The translations under genes were made by a program, and so were the position numbers. The notes beneath the pieces were generated by a model, which searched no databases, had not been told where the DNA came from, and saw only the letters and a list, made by a program, of their open reading frames with translations. DNA of 64,000 nt from Marinobacter sp. LA51 (GTDB taxonomy: Bacteria > Pseudomonadota > Gammaproteobacteria > Pseudomonadales > Oleiphilaceae), in the NCBI RefSeq assembly GCF_030297175.1, contig NZ_AP028070.1:2542001-2606000 (forward strand), read 5' to 3'. Each line of letters opens with the position of its first letter. Position 1 is the stretch's first letter. This document shows, one piece after another, positions 34,557-43,827 of this stretch.

Positions 34557-35996
34557 TTAACATCTAACTTTTAGCTCACCCTTGATTTCCAAAAAAATTT
34601 TTCGAAACATAGCATCTTTTAGAATCGCCAAGAGACCAAAATAAATCACCATACCTAAAAGCGTGCTTAAAATTAAATCTACCAAAACTTTATCGAAGTC
34701 AACATGATGCACCACCAAAAACATTATAGTCGCAGAAAAAATGTAGTTCTTCGCAACCTTAAGCTGACTCCAGGCACCAAAACCGTATAGTTTTCCCGGG
34801 TAATATGAATTTATAAAATAAGCGATGCAGCTAGTTGTCAGCATAGCCCAGGCTACGGCTTGAATACCGTAAGGAATTGATATGAAAAGCGCAAAAACCG
34901 TCATTGGCAGCTTACTTAGATCAACCTTAAGAAAAAGATCTGATCGGCCTACTGCATTCAGAATATTCATGTTGATTGAACTGATAGGAGTAATCGCGCG
35001 CGCAAAACAAAGCACCTGAATTATCGGTATTGCAGGGCCCCACTCTTCGCCCATAAAAAACAAAACAAAGGAATCTGCTACGGCCGAAAAACCTACGAGA
35101 GCGGGCAGAGAAACTAGCATGGTGACTGCTATCAGCTGTCTGTAAAGGCTTACGAGCCTATCCTGCTGTTCTTTGATAGAGGTCAGAAGCGGATAGGTCA
35201 CACCTTGCAAGGTCGAGGAAATTAGCTGGACTAGAAGATTCGTCAAATTAGTCGCTTGGGTAAAATATCCAACACTGGTCGCATTGAAGTATCTACCGAT
35301 CATAGCTACATAGAGATTGTTTACCAAGGTCGAGATAAACCCTGCCAACATTAAATTAGAACCGAATTTGAATAAACTCTTAAAAGAATCGCGGCTAAAC
35401 CTAAGCTTGGGGAGCCACCGGCAAAAAAACCAGAACCCGATATTTTGTAATAGGGCCTTTATCAACAGCAACCATACAAACGCCCAATAACCATAACTTT
35501 TCGATGCTAAATATATTGCTACTGCCGAGCTTATCAATGTCGCGACGAAGGTAGCTATTCCTTGGCTTTTGAAATCTACCCTGATTATGAGCTTCGCGCG
35601 GGCTACAACTGTAAGTGAGTTAATAATAATAATAACGAACAGAAGTCGAGAAATCTGAACCAATTCAGGTTCTTGATAAAAATTAGCTATCAAAGGCGCA
35701 GCTGTATACAATACAGCATAGATTGCGACGCTCCATAGCAGGCTCACATAGAAAATAGTAGAAGAGTCAGCTTCCGTTAAAGAGTGGCTACGCTGAACCA
35801 AGGCCTGAGAAAACCCATTATTGACTACACTCTCAGCCAATAACATAAAAATTGTCAGCATACCTACTAAGCCGAACGCTTCAGGCCCAATTACTTTAGC
35901 CAAATACAACGTGACACAAATAAAACCAAGCTGGTTAATCAGCTTATCTAAAACACTCCACGCAACTCCACGAATTGCCTTATTTTTTAACGACAC
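34557..35996 (-). CDS. wzx: Oligosaccharide flippase (Wzx)
   Basis: A 479-residue MOP-superfamily protein with about 12-14 TM helices. It has the family's N-terminal GVAWSVLDKLINQLGFICVT and VVNNGFSQALVQR segments, typical of Wzx/lipopolysaccharide flippases of the RfbX/WzxC-like group. It should flip the lipid-linked repeat unit to the periplasm for Wzy. It is AT-rich, and the 39-base gap to the upstream DUF115-like gene suggests co-transcription. Confidence 0.88.
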   Translation of the reverse strand: MSLKNKAIRGVAWSVLDKLINQLGFICVTLYLAKVIGPEAFGLVGMLTIFMLLAESVVNNGFSQALVQRSHSLTEADSSTIFYVSLLWSVAIYAVLYTAAPLIANFYQEPELVQISRLLFVIIIINSLTVVARAKLIIRVDFKSQGIATFVATLISSAVAIYLASKSYGYWAFVWLLLIKALLQNIGFWFFCRWLPKLRFSRDSFKSLFKFGSNLMLAGFISTLVNNLYVAMIGRYFNATSVGYFTQATNLTNLLVQLISSTLQGVTYPLLTSIKEQQDRLVSLYRQLIAVTMLVSLPALVGFSAVADSFVLFFMGEEWGPAIPIIQVLCFARAITPISSINMNILNAVGRSDLFLKVDLSKLPMTVFALFISIPYGIQAVAWAMLTTSCIAYFINSYYPGKLYGFGAWSQLKVAKNYIFSATIMFLVVHHVDFDKVLVDLILSTLLGMVIYFGLLAILKDAMFRKIFLEIKGELKVRC

Positions 35997-36035
35997 AAAT
36001 TCTTCCCAGATTCAAATAGGACTATTTCGGAAAAA

Positions 36036-36929
36036 TTATTCATTTCTTGGGTATGCATCAATCAACGATTGGCTAGACTTATTTAATATAGAAACGCCCT
36101 TGTACTTTGCATAATCAGACATCAACTCATGCGCAGAAAATGTGTCAGCGCTAAGTTGAAGCAATTCTGCCATCCTCCATTTCATAACCTTATCTGGATT
36201 TTTTCTCAACACCTCAATATTGTCTTTTTCATTAAAATGCTTAAATGTTATATATAAGTCATTGGTATTTTGGTCGACACTTATATCCTTGTGGAAGCTA
36301 AGATCAGCGCCATAGACATTAACCTTTTCATAGCCCAAAATAATACCGATGTATATCCCATATATTAAAACATTTATTTGGGGTGGACCATATATCCCCA
36401 TATCAAATACCTTGCCGAGCAAGTCATTATATTCTTTACAAGGAAGCCCCTGCGTAGCAATCTTAATTATCTTCACATTTTCATTTTGAATCGATTTTGT
36501 CAGTATTTTTTCATCCGCGTAATGAGGCACTATTATTTTCATAGGCCACTCAGTTTTTTCATTGATTATGGAAAAAGTTTTTTCACGCCTTTCAATCCAA
36601 TCTGAATGCGCATTTTCTGAAAAAAAATATGCATCCAAGAAAACATATACCTTGGGCTTAATGACAGTATATAGTCTATCGTCACAAAAATTATTTACGC
36701 ATATAAAATCGTGGCTATCCTTTAAAATACTGAAATTATTTTTATCCAATCTTAAGCTTGGACCATTTCCTACTACGGCTACGTCATTGAAATTTTTTTC
36801 TATCTTTAATTCTGAGACTGGGACTGCACCTTTTATCCGAGCCTTTAAATATAAATATAGATCCCTGCCCAAAAACCTTAATATAAAAGGGAACGCTTTA
36901 TATATCCTTCTCAATGCCTGCCTAAACAT
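36036..36929 (-). CDS. DUF115/GT42-like putative glycosyltransferase
   Basis: A 297-residue soluble protein, AT-rich. VAVVGNGPSLRLDKNNF near residue 50 and the later IYIGIILGYEKVNVYGADLS resemble two core segments shared by DUF115 proteins and GT42 sialyltransferases (the N-G-P-S nucleotide-binding loop and the strand ending G-x-D). GT42 enzymes use CMP-sugars, and a CMP-sugar synthetase gene lies just upstream, so this could be the matching transferase. It overlaps the HAD gene by 8 bases. The fold is judged by motif only; catalytic residues were not established. Confidence 0.5.
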   Translation of the reverse strand: MFRQALRRIYKAFPFILRFLGRDLYLYLKARIKGAVPVSELKIEKNFNDVAVVGNGPSLRLDKNNFSILKDSHDFICVNNFCDDRLYTVIKPKVYVFLDAYFFSENAHSDWIERREKTFSIINEKTEWPMKIIVPHYADEKILTKSIQNENVKIIKIATQGLPCKEYNDLLGKVFDMGIYGPPQINVLIYGIYIGIILGYEKVNVYGADLSFHKDISVDQNTNDLYITFKHFNEKDNIEVLRKNPDKVMKWRMAELLQLSADTFSAHELMSDYAKYKGVSILNKSSQSLIDAYPRNE

Positions 36930-37584
36930 CTAATAGGTCCCTTACCCTTTGCTTACACACTATTTTATTCTGCTGAGCCCAACGACTCCATTGTTCAACT
37001 TCTGTCCAATCGGAAAGAAAAACAAAATCTATAGCTGCAGATACAGAAACCTCATAATCGTACTTGCTATCGCCAATAAACAAAGCGGGCTTCAGTATAT
37101 TCTCAGCAGAAATTTCACGTTTTATAATTTCGTATTTTTCATCGGGGCTGCCGAATATTCCACCGTCGAATAGGTCGGCTAAGCCGCGTTTGGAAAGCAC
37201 ATCCCGCAGCTCGGCCTGATCTCCTCCAGAAGCCATCAGCCAGCGGGCGTTGGGCGTGCATTGGCGCAACGCTTCAAGGCCAGGAGTAATGGTGCAGCTT
37301 AGGAGGCCTTCACGGACGTTTACAGAATACGCCTCCAATAATGCAGCGAGATCGGAGTCAGCTTGACCCGGAACGATCTGCTCCAAAAAGTACGCAAACT
37401 TCTTATAACGCGAGACGCCGCCGTTGGCTACGTGGTATTCCACCATGGCTTGTGCGGCGGCCTCGCCATAGGGCAAAGTAGCCCGGTAGAAAGCGTTGGT
37501 CTTGACCTTGTTGGAGTCAAGGACTACACCGTCGCAGTCGAAGACTAGCGTTAGATAATTACTAATAGCGATGGGGAGACTCAT
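36922..37584 (-). CDS. HAD-superfamily phosphatase
   Basis: A 220-residue hydrolase, starting at ATG 37584 (MSLPIAISN), which overlaps the CMP-synthetase stop by 4 bases (ATGA). HAD motif I is VFDCDGVVLDS with the nucleophile and acid Asp; motif II is the Ser in MASGGD; motif IV is FIGDSKYDYE. A helical cap lies between motifs I and II. By position between a CMP-sugar synthetase and a putative transferase it may dephosphorylate a sugar-acid phosphate, as KdsC does in KDO synthesis. Base composition changes inside the gene: its 3' part (below about 37,170) is AT-rich while its 5' part is not. Confidence 0.85.
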   Translation of the reverse strand: MSLPIAISNYLTLVFDCDGVVLDSNKVKTNAFYRATLPYGEAAAQAMVEYHVANGGVSRYKKFAYFLEQIVPGQADSDLAALLEAYSVNVREGLLSCTITPGLEALRQCTPNARWLMASGGDQAELRDVLSKRGLADLFDGGIFGSPDEKYEIIKREISAENILKPALFIGDSKYDYEVSVSAAIDFVFLSDWTEVEQWSRWAQQNKIVCKQRVRDLLDV

Positions 37585-38273
37585 ACCCCGGCCAGCCCCT
37601 TCTCCACCATGCACTCCGCAATCATAAAATCTTCGGGCCAATCAATATCGTAGCCGGTAAGCTTGTCCAGCTCATAGAGATAAGGGCGATGGCCTATCCG
37701 GTCCTCTAGTTCACGGTATGTTGAGCTGGGTGCAATAAAAGCACCACTATTAACCTCATGTACCGCCTTCAAGGTTTGAGTACGCGGCCATTTTTCGGAG
37801 TTTCGGTCATAATTGATAGGCTCTTCATCTTGCCAAAGAAAAGCATGAATCTTGGTGGTGGTCATTAAAGAGTCATATCCTTTCTTGAGCTTATCGAAAT
37901 AGGTTCGAACCGCTAGGTCATAGTGCTTTTCGGTAATAAAGGGCGATGTCACGTGGGTCCAAAGAATATGTCCGCTGTCTATCAGCGAAAGTGCATGTGC
38001 CACGAGTTCGTCGGTACTCGTTTCGCTCGTTGCCAAGGTCTCAACTCGTTTGTGCAAACGTAGTCGGGGTTCATTTAGCGATTCCGCAAAAGCCAAAATG
38101 TCTGCGTCGTTGGTGCTCAGCACTACTTCATCAATTAACTCAGCTGACAAAAGTTGGCGCAGCTTCACTTGAATCAAACCAAAATTAAAACCTGCAAAAG
38201 GCTTGATATTTTTGCGCGCAACACGTTGACTTCCTGCCCGACAAGGCAAAAAACAGGTCACTTTTTCTGTCAT
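37581..38273 (-). CDS. CMP-sugar synthetase (acylneuraminate cytidylyltransferase-like)
   Basis: A 230-residue cytidylyltransferase of the NeuA/KdsB superfamily. The CTP-binding loop LPCRAGSQRVARKNIKPF is at residues 9-26; LSTNDADI, THVTSPFI and the VNSGAFIA segment follow the NeuA order. It should activate a 2-keto-3-deoxy sugar acid as a CMP derivative. It differs from KdsB and shows no Neu5Ac-specific feature that I can recognise. No neuB or neuC homologue is visible; instead the adjacent, ATGA-coupled gene is a DRE-TIM aldolase. Confidence 0.85.
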   Translation of the reverse strand: MTEKVTCFLPCRAGSQRVARKNIKPFAGFNFGLIQVKLRQLLSAELIDEVVLSTNDADILAFAESLNEPRLRLHKRVETLATSETSTDELVAHALSLIDSGHILWTHVTSPFITEKHYDLAVRTYFDKLKKGYDSLMTTTKIHAFLWQDEEPINYDRNSEKWPRTQTLKAVHEVNSGAFIAPSSTYRELEDRIGHRPYLYELDKLTGYDIDWPEDFMIAECMVEKGLAGV

Positions 38274-39874
38274 TTGATCATTCCGTAAACGCTTGCTTTA
38301 TCGACATCATAACGCGACGGTGTTACCGCAATCAGCGGCAAATTGGCGCTAGAAACTTGAAATTGCTTAACGACACGGTTCATTTCGGTATTACGCGGAT
38401 CTTCTGCAGGATAGCCATCAAAACCAGCCAAAAAAAGGCAGCGACACTTTCCACTCGCTGCAATGGCAAACGCATAAGCCATCACTAGAGAGGTTGGCGC
38501 GGTGCAATAAGTCTCCGAAAACGCAAACGTTTCTTCCTTCACCTCTAGACCGAAGTCCAGTACTTCCTTATCTGCCAGTGCAACTTTCACATCATCAGGC
38601 AACATGGAATAAGGCGTGATCAGCGGCTGCGGTAATCTGACATGACTTTCACAATCAGCGAGCAAACGAACTGGGTGGCAAGCCACCCGAACATCGATCA
38701 GCTGAGCATCAATCGATGTTTGTGTATTGAGCGCCAGGACTAAAGGCTCATAGGCCCGGATATAGCGCTCCAGCGCCTCACGATGGCGGGCAACGCCAGG
38801 GCCGGTGCCTAGCAACAACACCTCACGTCCTTCAAACTGTGCCTTCGGAGACCAGTGCCCTTTGGGCTCCCCACGGTAAAAATGCCGAGCGGTGTCCAGA
38901 GCGTTGAGATTAAATCTCTTTCCTCCTCCTAAGCGGAGATGCTCAATTACCGCTAGCAAATCTTCCTCGCTGTAGCGCGAGTCACTGAGCATTTCTTGGA
39001 TATAGGTGGGATGAATGCCGTACTTACCGGCGAGGTAGTAGTATGGGTTGGTGCCCCAACCGTAGTTTGCCTGCATCGGTTTAAAATGTTCGCGCAGCAA
39101 CGTCATTAATGGCACTAGGTTGACTTGTTTGCCACGACGCTCTGCAATCTCTACGGCCAATTCCTCTGTTCGGGCATTGCCTGGTCCACGCCCCATCCCG
39201 GTAACAGTGGAATCGACCCACATTACTCCCTCATCTATACCGCGCAGTGTATTGGAAAGCGCCAGCCCAAGGTTGTCATGCGTATGGATCCCCATGGCGC
39301 CGTTCCACTCGCTACGAAACCACTTAATGATTTGCCCAACTTTCTCAGGGTTCATGCTGCCCATGCTATCTGCGAAATAGAGCACATCAATCGAGTAGGT
39401 CTTGGCTTGGCAGGCGAGTGCTTTCACTTCTTCTTCGGTGCGATCCGCCACCTGCATCAGATTAAACCCGACTTTATAGCCTCGCTCCTTCAACCAGCTA
39501 ACAGCTGACAAGGCCTTTTCGAACTCATGAGCATGACAGGCAATGCGAACCAGATCGACCCGCGACTCAGCTGCCGGCTTGGGAAAGAGACGTTCCAATG
39601 CATCTCTCGGTGAAAGCTCTCCCACTAGCTCACTGCCGTTTACCATCACTCCAATGGCTAAACCAGAAGGGATCGCGAGGCTACGGATAAAGTCATCCGT
39701 AGTGAAGGCGCAAGGTCCTTGAAATCCATCGTTCCTCAGGGTACGGAAGCCCAATTCCACAACGTCTACGCCGGAGGCCTGCATGGCATCGAGGTACTGG
39801 TGGATCAAATCCGTGGAGAAGTCCCACGCGTTGTAATATCCGCCATCACGGAGCGTGCAATCGAGTAGCTTCAT
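38270..39874 (-). CDS. DRE-TIM (HMGL-like) aldolase fused to a DUF115/GT42-like domain
   Basis: A 534-residue two-domain protein, started at ATG 39874 (MKLLDCTLRDGG), which removes 12 residues of non-homologous upstream frame. Residues 1-270 form an HMG-CoA lyase/4-hydroxy-2-oxovalerate aldolase barrel, with DCTLRDGG (metal Asp, catalytic Arg-Asp) and GIHTHDNLGLALSN (metal-binding His-x-His). Residues about 355-520 resemble DUF115/GT42 cores: VLLLGTGPGVARHREAL and AIAASGKCRCLFLAGFDGYP. The first domain should perform a pyruvate-type aldol reaction. With the downstream CMP-synthetase and phosphatase this suggests synthesis of a 2-keto acid sugar. The reaction is inferred. Confidence 0.75.
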   Translation of the reverse strand: MKLLDCTLRDGGYYNAWDFSTDLIHQYLDAMQASGVDVVELGFRTLRNDGFQGPCAFTTDDFIRSLAIPSGLAIGVMVNGSELVGELSPRDALERLFPKPAAESRVDLVRIACHAHEFEKALSAVSWLKERGYKVGFNLMQVADRTEEEVKALACQAKTYSIDVLYFADSMGSMNPEKVGQIIKWFRSEWNGAMGIHTHDNLGLALSNTLRGIDEGVMWVDSTVTGMGRGPGNARTEELAVEIAERRGKQVNLVPLMTLLREHFKPMQANYGWGTNPYYYLAGKYGIHPTYIQEMLSDSRYSEEDLLAVIEHLRLGGGKRFNLNALDTARHFYRGEPKGHWSPKAQFEGREVLLLGTGPGVARHREALERYIRAYEPLVLALNTQTSIDAQLIDVRVACHPVRLLADCESHVRLPQPLITPYSMLPDDVKVALADKEVLDFGLEVKEETFAFSETYCTAPTSLVMAYAFAIAASGKCRCLFLAGFDGYPAEDPRNTEMNRVVKQFQVSSANLPLIAVTPSRYDVDKASVYGMIK

Positions 39875-39884
39875 ATTGACCACA

Positions 39885-41018
39885 TCAAATAGTACAGTTT
39901 GAATTAACAAATGAGTTGACAGCTTCGATCACCACATTGACCTCCGCATCCGTCATCACCGGACTAATCGGAAGACTCAGCACTTTTCCGTGAACCGCTT
40001 CGGTAAGCGGAAAACGGTGCTGGTTCCAGTTGGCATAAGCTTTCTGCTGGTGCGGTGGTATCGGGTAGTGAATCATCGTCTGCACTCCAGCATTTTGTAG
40101 GTGCTGTTGAAGTGCGTTTCGCTGCTCCGAGCGTACTACATAGAGATGAAACGCATGGCATTTTAGGCGCTCCATGGTTTCGTCTGCGCTAATTGGCTGC
40201 TGGACAGCGCGGTTGCCAATTCCTTGAGCATAGGCCAAGGCAATTTGCCGACGACGCAGGGTTTCGACGTCAAGATAGCGAAGCTTTATCCGCAGCAGAG
40301 CCGCCTGCATTTCATCCAGACGGCTGTTTACACCTTGGTAGACGTTTTCGTATTTTTTATGGCTACCGTAGTTACCAAGTGCGCGGACGGCATGTGCCAG
40401 ATCGCCATCATTAGTGGTAACCGCGCCCGCATCACCCAGTGCGCCGAGGTTTTTACCAGGGTAGAAGCTAAAACCTGAGGCGTTGCCCCAATTACCTGCC
40501 TTTTTCCCGTTGATGCCAGCCCCGTGTGCCTGAGCTGAGTCTTCCAGCACTAGTAAATCATGGGCTTTAGCTAGCGCCATGATGTCTGACATGGGAGCTA
40601 GACGGCCATAAAGGTGCACAACAAGAACAACTCTTGTCCTAGGACTTAAAGCCGCCTCAATACCGTCAGCAAAGAGGTTAAGTGTGAGCTCGTCCGGCTC
40701 GACCAACACGGGCGTAAGGCCATTTTCAGTAATCGCTAAGATGCTGGCAACGTAGGTATTTGCTGGCACAATAACTTCATCGCCCTCTTTGATCTTGCCC
40801 ATCTCTTTCCAGGCTCGGAGAGTGAGGGTAAGCGCATCAAGGCCGTTGGCAACGCCCACACAGTATTCCGTGCCACAGTATTCAGCAAATTCTTTTTCGA
40901 AAGCGCCAAGTTCGGTACCTTGTATATACCACCCTGAATCGATCACTCTCGTAGCAGCCTCCACCAATTCTTCACGATATTGGCTGTTTATAGATTTCAG
41001 ATCTAGAAAAGGAATCAT
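39885..41018 (-). CDS. DegT/DnrJ/EryC1 sugar aminotransferase (FdtB/QdtB-like)
   Basis: A 377-residue PLP-dependent aminotransferase, with [17 protein letters not shown] at the start and the Schiff-base Lys in [15 protein letters not shown] near residue 185. [17 protein letters not shown] also matches the family. Next to a 3,4-ketoisomerase and RmlA/RmlB it most likely aminates C-3 of dTDP-3-keto-6-deoxyhexose, giving dTDP-Fuc3N or dTDP-Qui3N. Its start overlaps the acetyltransferase stop by 4 bases, tying it to the dTDP-sugar set and not to the aldolase set, which begins 10 bases after its stop. Confidence 0.88.
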   Translation of the reverse strand: MIPFLDLKSINSQYREELVEAATRVIDSGWYIQGTELGAFEKEFAEYCGTEYCVGVANGLDALTLTLRAWKEMGKIKEGDEVIVPANTYVASILAITENGLTPVLVEPDELTLNLFADGIEAALSPRTRVVLVVHLYGRLAPMSDIMALAKAHDLLVLEDSAQAHGAGINGKKAGNWGNASGFSFYPGKNLGALGDAGAVTTNDGDLAHAVRALGNYGSHKKYENVYQGVNSRLDEMQAALLRIKLRYLDVETLRRRQIALAYAQGIGNRAVQQPISADETMERLKCHAFHLYVVRSEQRNALQQHLQNAGVQTMIHYPIPPHQQKAYANWNQHRFPLTEAVHGKVLSLPISPVMTDAEVNVVIEAVNSFVNSNCTI

Positions 41019-41479
41019 GTTTCAATATACCTGACAATTCGGGCGGGATTACCAACAACCAGAGCACGAGGGGGGACATCTTTAGTTACCACCGCACCCG
41101 CACCAACCATTGCCTCCTCACCGATACAGATCCCGGGCAGCAAGGTTGCATTCGCTCCAATACTAGCCCCTCTTTTTACCGTTATACCTGAAAACGCATC
41201 TGGATAGACTTTGGAACGGGGGTACGAATCATTTGTGAACGTTGCATTGGGCCCAACAAACACATCGTTTTCGATAAGGGTTCCATCCCATAGCTGCACC
41301 CCAGATTTGACGGTTACGTTGTCCCCTACAACCACATCACCCTCGATCAGAGTCTGTGCGCAGATATTGCAATCCTTACCTATACAAGCGCCTTCAAGAA
41401 TTACAACAAATTGCCAAATTCGGGTCCCCTCTCCGATCTGTGAGCTTGCGACGTCAGCCGTCGGGTGAATGAAACTCAT
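41015..41479 (-). CDS. Left-handed beta-helix sugar N-acetyltransferase (FdtC/QdtC-like)
   Basis: A 154-residue hexapeptide-repeat protein forming a trimeric left-handed beta-helix. Imperfect hexads run through most of the chain ([45 protein letters not shown]), and it ends [20 protein letters not shown], the acetyl-CoA-binding end of such enzymes. The context supports N-acetylation of the 3-amino group of a dTDP-3-amino-3,6-dideoxyhexose. It overlaps the ketoisomerase by 4 bases. Similar proteins (WbpD/WlbB) act on UDP-linked sugars, so the substrate is inferred from neighbours. Confidence 0.87.
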   Translation of the reverse strand: MSFIHPTADVASSQIGEGTRIWQFVVILEGACIGKDCNICAQTLIEGDVVVGDNVTVKSGVQLWDGTLIENDVFVGPNATFTNDSYPRSKVYPDAFSGITVKRGASIGANATLLPGICIGEEAMVGAGAVVTKDVPPRALVVGNPARIVRYIET

Positions 41480-41892
41480 GATTTCACCTGACGGATAAAA
41501 TCGTCGTAATCCCGGATATAATCACTTTCGTCATAATGCTCACTGGCCAACACCATCAAGACACAATCGTCGCTAAAGTCGTGCATTTCCCGCCAGACCA
41601 TATCTTCTATTAACAGACCTTTGGTCGGAGAATCCAACCAGACTTCCTCTTTTTCCTCACCGTTATCCAGCATTATTCTGCACTTGCCTACGACGCATAC
41701 CGCAATTTGCTTCAGAGCCTTATGAGCATGAAAACCACGCGCCACACCAGGCTGGGTCCCAAAAATGTAGTAGACACGCTTTATGTCGAAGGGTATCGAT
41801 TGTTTGCCTTCCAGCGCGACCAACGAGCCACGGTCGTCACCGAGTGAGGGGAATTCGACCACTTGGACTAAGCTGGTATCCTTATCGCTCAT
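41476..41892 (-). CDS. fdtA: dTDP-6-deoxy-3,4-keto-hexulose isomerase (FdtA/QdtA type)
   Basis: A 138-residue cupin-like protein, started at ATG 41892 ([10 protein letters not shown]), which overlaps the rmlA stop by 11 bases. [11 protein letters not shown], the metal-free cupin segment [11 protein letters not shown] and the end [14 protein letters not shown] are characteristic of the WxcM-like sugar ketoisomerases FdtA and QdtA. These convert the RmlB product (4-keto) to the 3-keto isomer. FdtA and QdtA differ in C-4 configuration of the product; I cannot decide between them from the sequence, so the symbol is provisional. Confidence 0.88.
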   Translation of the reverse strand: MSDKDTSLVQVVEFPSLGDDRGSLVALEGKQSIPFDIKRVYYIFGTQPGVARGFHAHKALKQIAVCVVGKCRIMLDNGEEKEEVWLDSPTKGLLIEDMVWREMHDFSDDCVLMVLASEHYDESDYIRDYDDFIRQVKS

Positions 41893-42760
41893 CAACCAAC
41901 TCCTGCAGGTAAGTTCCGTAGCTGTTTTTCTTAAGCTCGTTTGCCTGGGCAAGCAGCTGGGCCTTGCTCAACCAGCCATTATTGAAAGCAATCTCCTCCA
42001 AACACGCGATCTTGTAACCTTGGCGTTTCTCTATGGTTTCCACAAACTGCGCCGCCTCCAGCAGGCTTTCGTGGGTACCGGTATCCAGCCAGGCGAAACC
42101 GCGCCCTAATCGCTCGACGTTCAGTTCACCCGCCTCTAGGTAGACTTTGTTTACGTCCGTAATTTCTAGTTCGCCACGGTGCGAGGGTGCAACGGACTTG
42201 GCGATATCAATTACGCGATTGTCGTAGAAATACAGGCCAGTCACCGCATAGTGGGATTGAGGTTTGGCGGGTTTTTCTTCAATAGAAAGCGCTTTGTGGT
42301 TTTCGTCAAACGCTACTACACCAAAACGTTCCGGGTCTTTTACCTGGTAGCCGAAGACAGTAGCACCCTGCCCTTGCTCGGTGCGTTTTACAGCTTCACG
42401 CAGCTTTGGGGTAAAGCCTTGGCCGTAAAAAATGTTGTCGCCCAGTACCAAGCATACGCTGCTTTTGCCTATAAAATCCTCGCCGATCATAAACGCTTGG
42501 GCTAGGCCATCGGGGCTAGGTTGCGTCGCATAACTAAGCTTGATGCCAAACTGCTCACCGCTGCCCAGGCTCCGCTTGAAACTCGGCTCGTCTTCCGGGG
42601 TGGTGATGATCAGAATATCCCTTATACCGGCCAGCATAAGGACGGAAAGCGGATAATAGATCATCGGTTTGTCGTAAACCGGCAAAAGCTGTTTAGAAGT
42701 TCCAAGGGTAATTGGGTAAAGCCGCGTACCCGAGCCGCCGGCGAGAATAATGCCTTTCAT
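41882..42760 (-). CDS. rmlA: Glucose-1-phosphate thymidylyltransferase
   Basis: A 292-residue nucleotidyltransferase that makes dTDP-glucose. The start is ATG 42760 ([18 protein letters not shown]), overlapping the rmlB stop by 4 bases; a longer frame upstream lies inside rmlB and is not homologous. [20 protein letters not shown] and [11 protein letters not shown] are canonical RmlA motifs. No rmlC or rmlD follows; the next gene is a 3,4-ketoisomerase, so dTDP-rhamnose is not the product of this set. Confidence 0.95.
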   Translation of the reverse strand: MKGIILAGGSGTRLYPITLGTSKQLLPVYDKPMIYYPLSVLMLAGIRDILIITTPEDEPSFKRSLGSGEQFGIKLSYATQPSPDGLAQAFMIGEDFIGKSSVCLVLGDNIFYGQGFTPKLREAVKRTEQGQGATVFGYQVKDPERFGVVAFDENHKALSIEEKPAKPQSHYAVTGLYFYDNRVIDIAKSVAPSHRGELEITDVNKVYLEAGELNVERLGRGFAWLDTGTHESLLEAAQFVETIEKRQGYKIACLEEIAFNNGWLSKAQLLAQANELKKNSYGTYLQELVDER

Positions 42761-43821
42761 GCGCCAACTCCAATGCGTTCCCGTTGATAGCTGCCGTCTT
42801 GTACCCGATGGCACCATTCCAGATTGTTGAGGTACCACAGTACGGTTTTGCGGAGGCCGGTCTCGAAGCTTTCTTTTGGCACCCAACCCAATTCTTTCTG
42901 AATTTTGCTGGCGTCTATGGCGTAGCGCAGGTCGTGGCCGGGGCGGTCGGTTACGAAGGTGATCAGATCACGGTAGTTTACCAGACCAGAGGGTTTTTCA
43001 GGGGCCAACTCTTCCAATAGGCCGCAAATGGCCTGAACCACGTCGATATTGCGTTTCTCATTGTGGCCACCGATGTTGTAGGTTTCGCCCACTTTGCCTT
43101 CAGCCACCACTTCATACAATGCTTGGGCATGATCCTCTACATACAGCCAGTCGCGGATTTGCTCGCCTTTACCGTAAACAGGCAGCGGCTTTCCTTCCAA
43201 AGCGTTGAGGATAACTAGCGGTATGAGTTTTTCCGGAAAATGGAAGGGACCGTAATTGTTGGAGCAGTTGGTGACCAATACCGGCAGGCCATATGTCCTG
43301 CACCAAGCTCGAACAAGATGGTCTGAGCTAGCCTTGCTGGCGCTGTAGGGGCTGCTCGGGGCATACGGTGTTTGTTCAGTGAACAAGTTTTCCGGGCCAT
43401 CCAGGTCGCCGTAGACTTCGTCTGTGCTGATGTGGTGGAAGCGAAAGTTCTCGCGGCGCTCGGACTCGAGTGTTTGCCAATATTGGCGGACCGCTTCCAG
43501 CAGGGTGTAGGTGCCGACGATGTTGGTTTCTATGAATTCGGCGGGGCCATCAATGGAGCGGTCTACGTGGCTTTCGGCAGCCAGGTGCATGATGGCGTCC
43601 GGCTGATGGTCTTTCAGCACCCGGTCGACCTCGGTGCGGTTGCAGATATCAACCTGTTCAAAAGCGTAGCGGCTGCTGTCGCTCACCGCTGCTAGGCTTT
43701 CGAGATTACCAGCGTAAGTGAGCTTATCAAGATTAACCACTTCATCCCGAGTGTTCCAGATAATGTGGCGGATAACGGCGGAGCCAATGAAGCCGGCGCC
43801 GCCGGTGACCAGTAATTTCAT
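42757..43821 (-). CDS. rmlB: dTDP-glucose 4,6-dehydratase
   Basis: A 354-residue extended SDR. The NAD motif [15 protein letters not shown] is at residues 6-20, [15 protein letters not shown] near 80-95, the STDEVYGD loop near 135, and the catalytic [15 protein letters not shown] near 160-175. It converts dTDP-glucose to dTDP-4-keto-6-deoxyglucose, the branch point for rhamnose, Fuc3NAc and Qui3NAc. It is coupled to rmlA (ATGA overlap) and 6 bases downstream of the TviC-like epimerase gene. Confidence 0.95.
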   Translation of the reverse strand: MKLLVTGGAGFIGSAVIRHIIWNTRDEVVNLDKLTYAGNLESLAAVSDSSRYAFEQVDICNRTEVDRVLKDHQPDAIMHLAAESHVDRSIDGPAEFIETNIVGTYTLLEAVRQYWQTLESERRENFRFHHISTDEVYGDLDGPENLFTEQTPYAPSSPYSASKASSDHLVRAWCRTYGLPVLVTNCSNNYGPFHFPEKLIPLVILNALEGKPLPVYGKGEQIRDWLYVEDHAQALYEVVAEGKVGETYNIGGHNEKRNIDVVQAICGLLEELAPEKPSGLVNYRDLITFVTDRPGHDLRYAIDASKIQKELGWVPKESFETGLRKTVLWYLNNLEWCHRVQDGSYQRERIGVGA

Positions 43822-43827
43822 GGGTGC

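Noticed and set aside
42761..42886. Longer N-terminus for rmlA
   Set aside because: The extra residues lie inside rmlB and are unrelated to RmlA; ATG 42760 gives the canonical start with a 4-base overlap.
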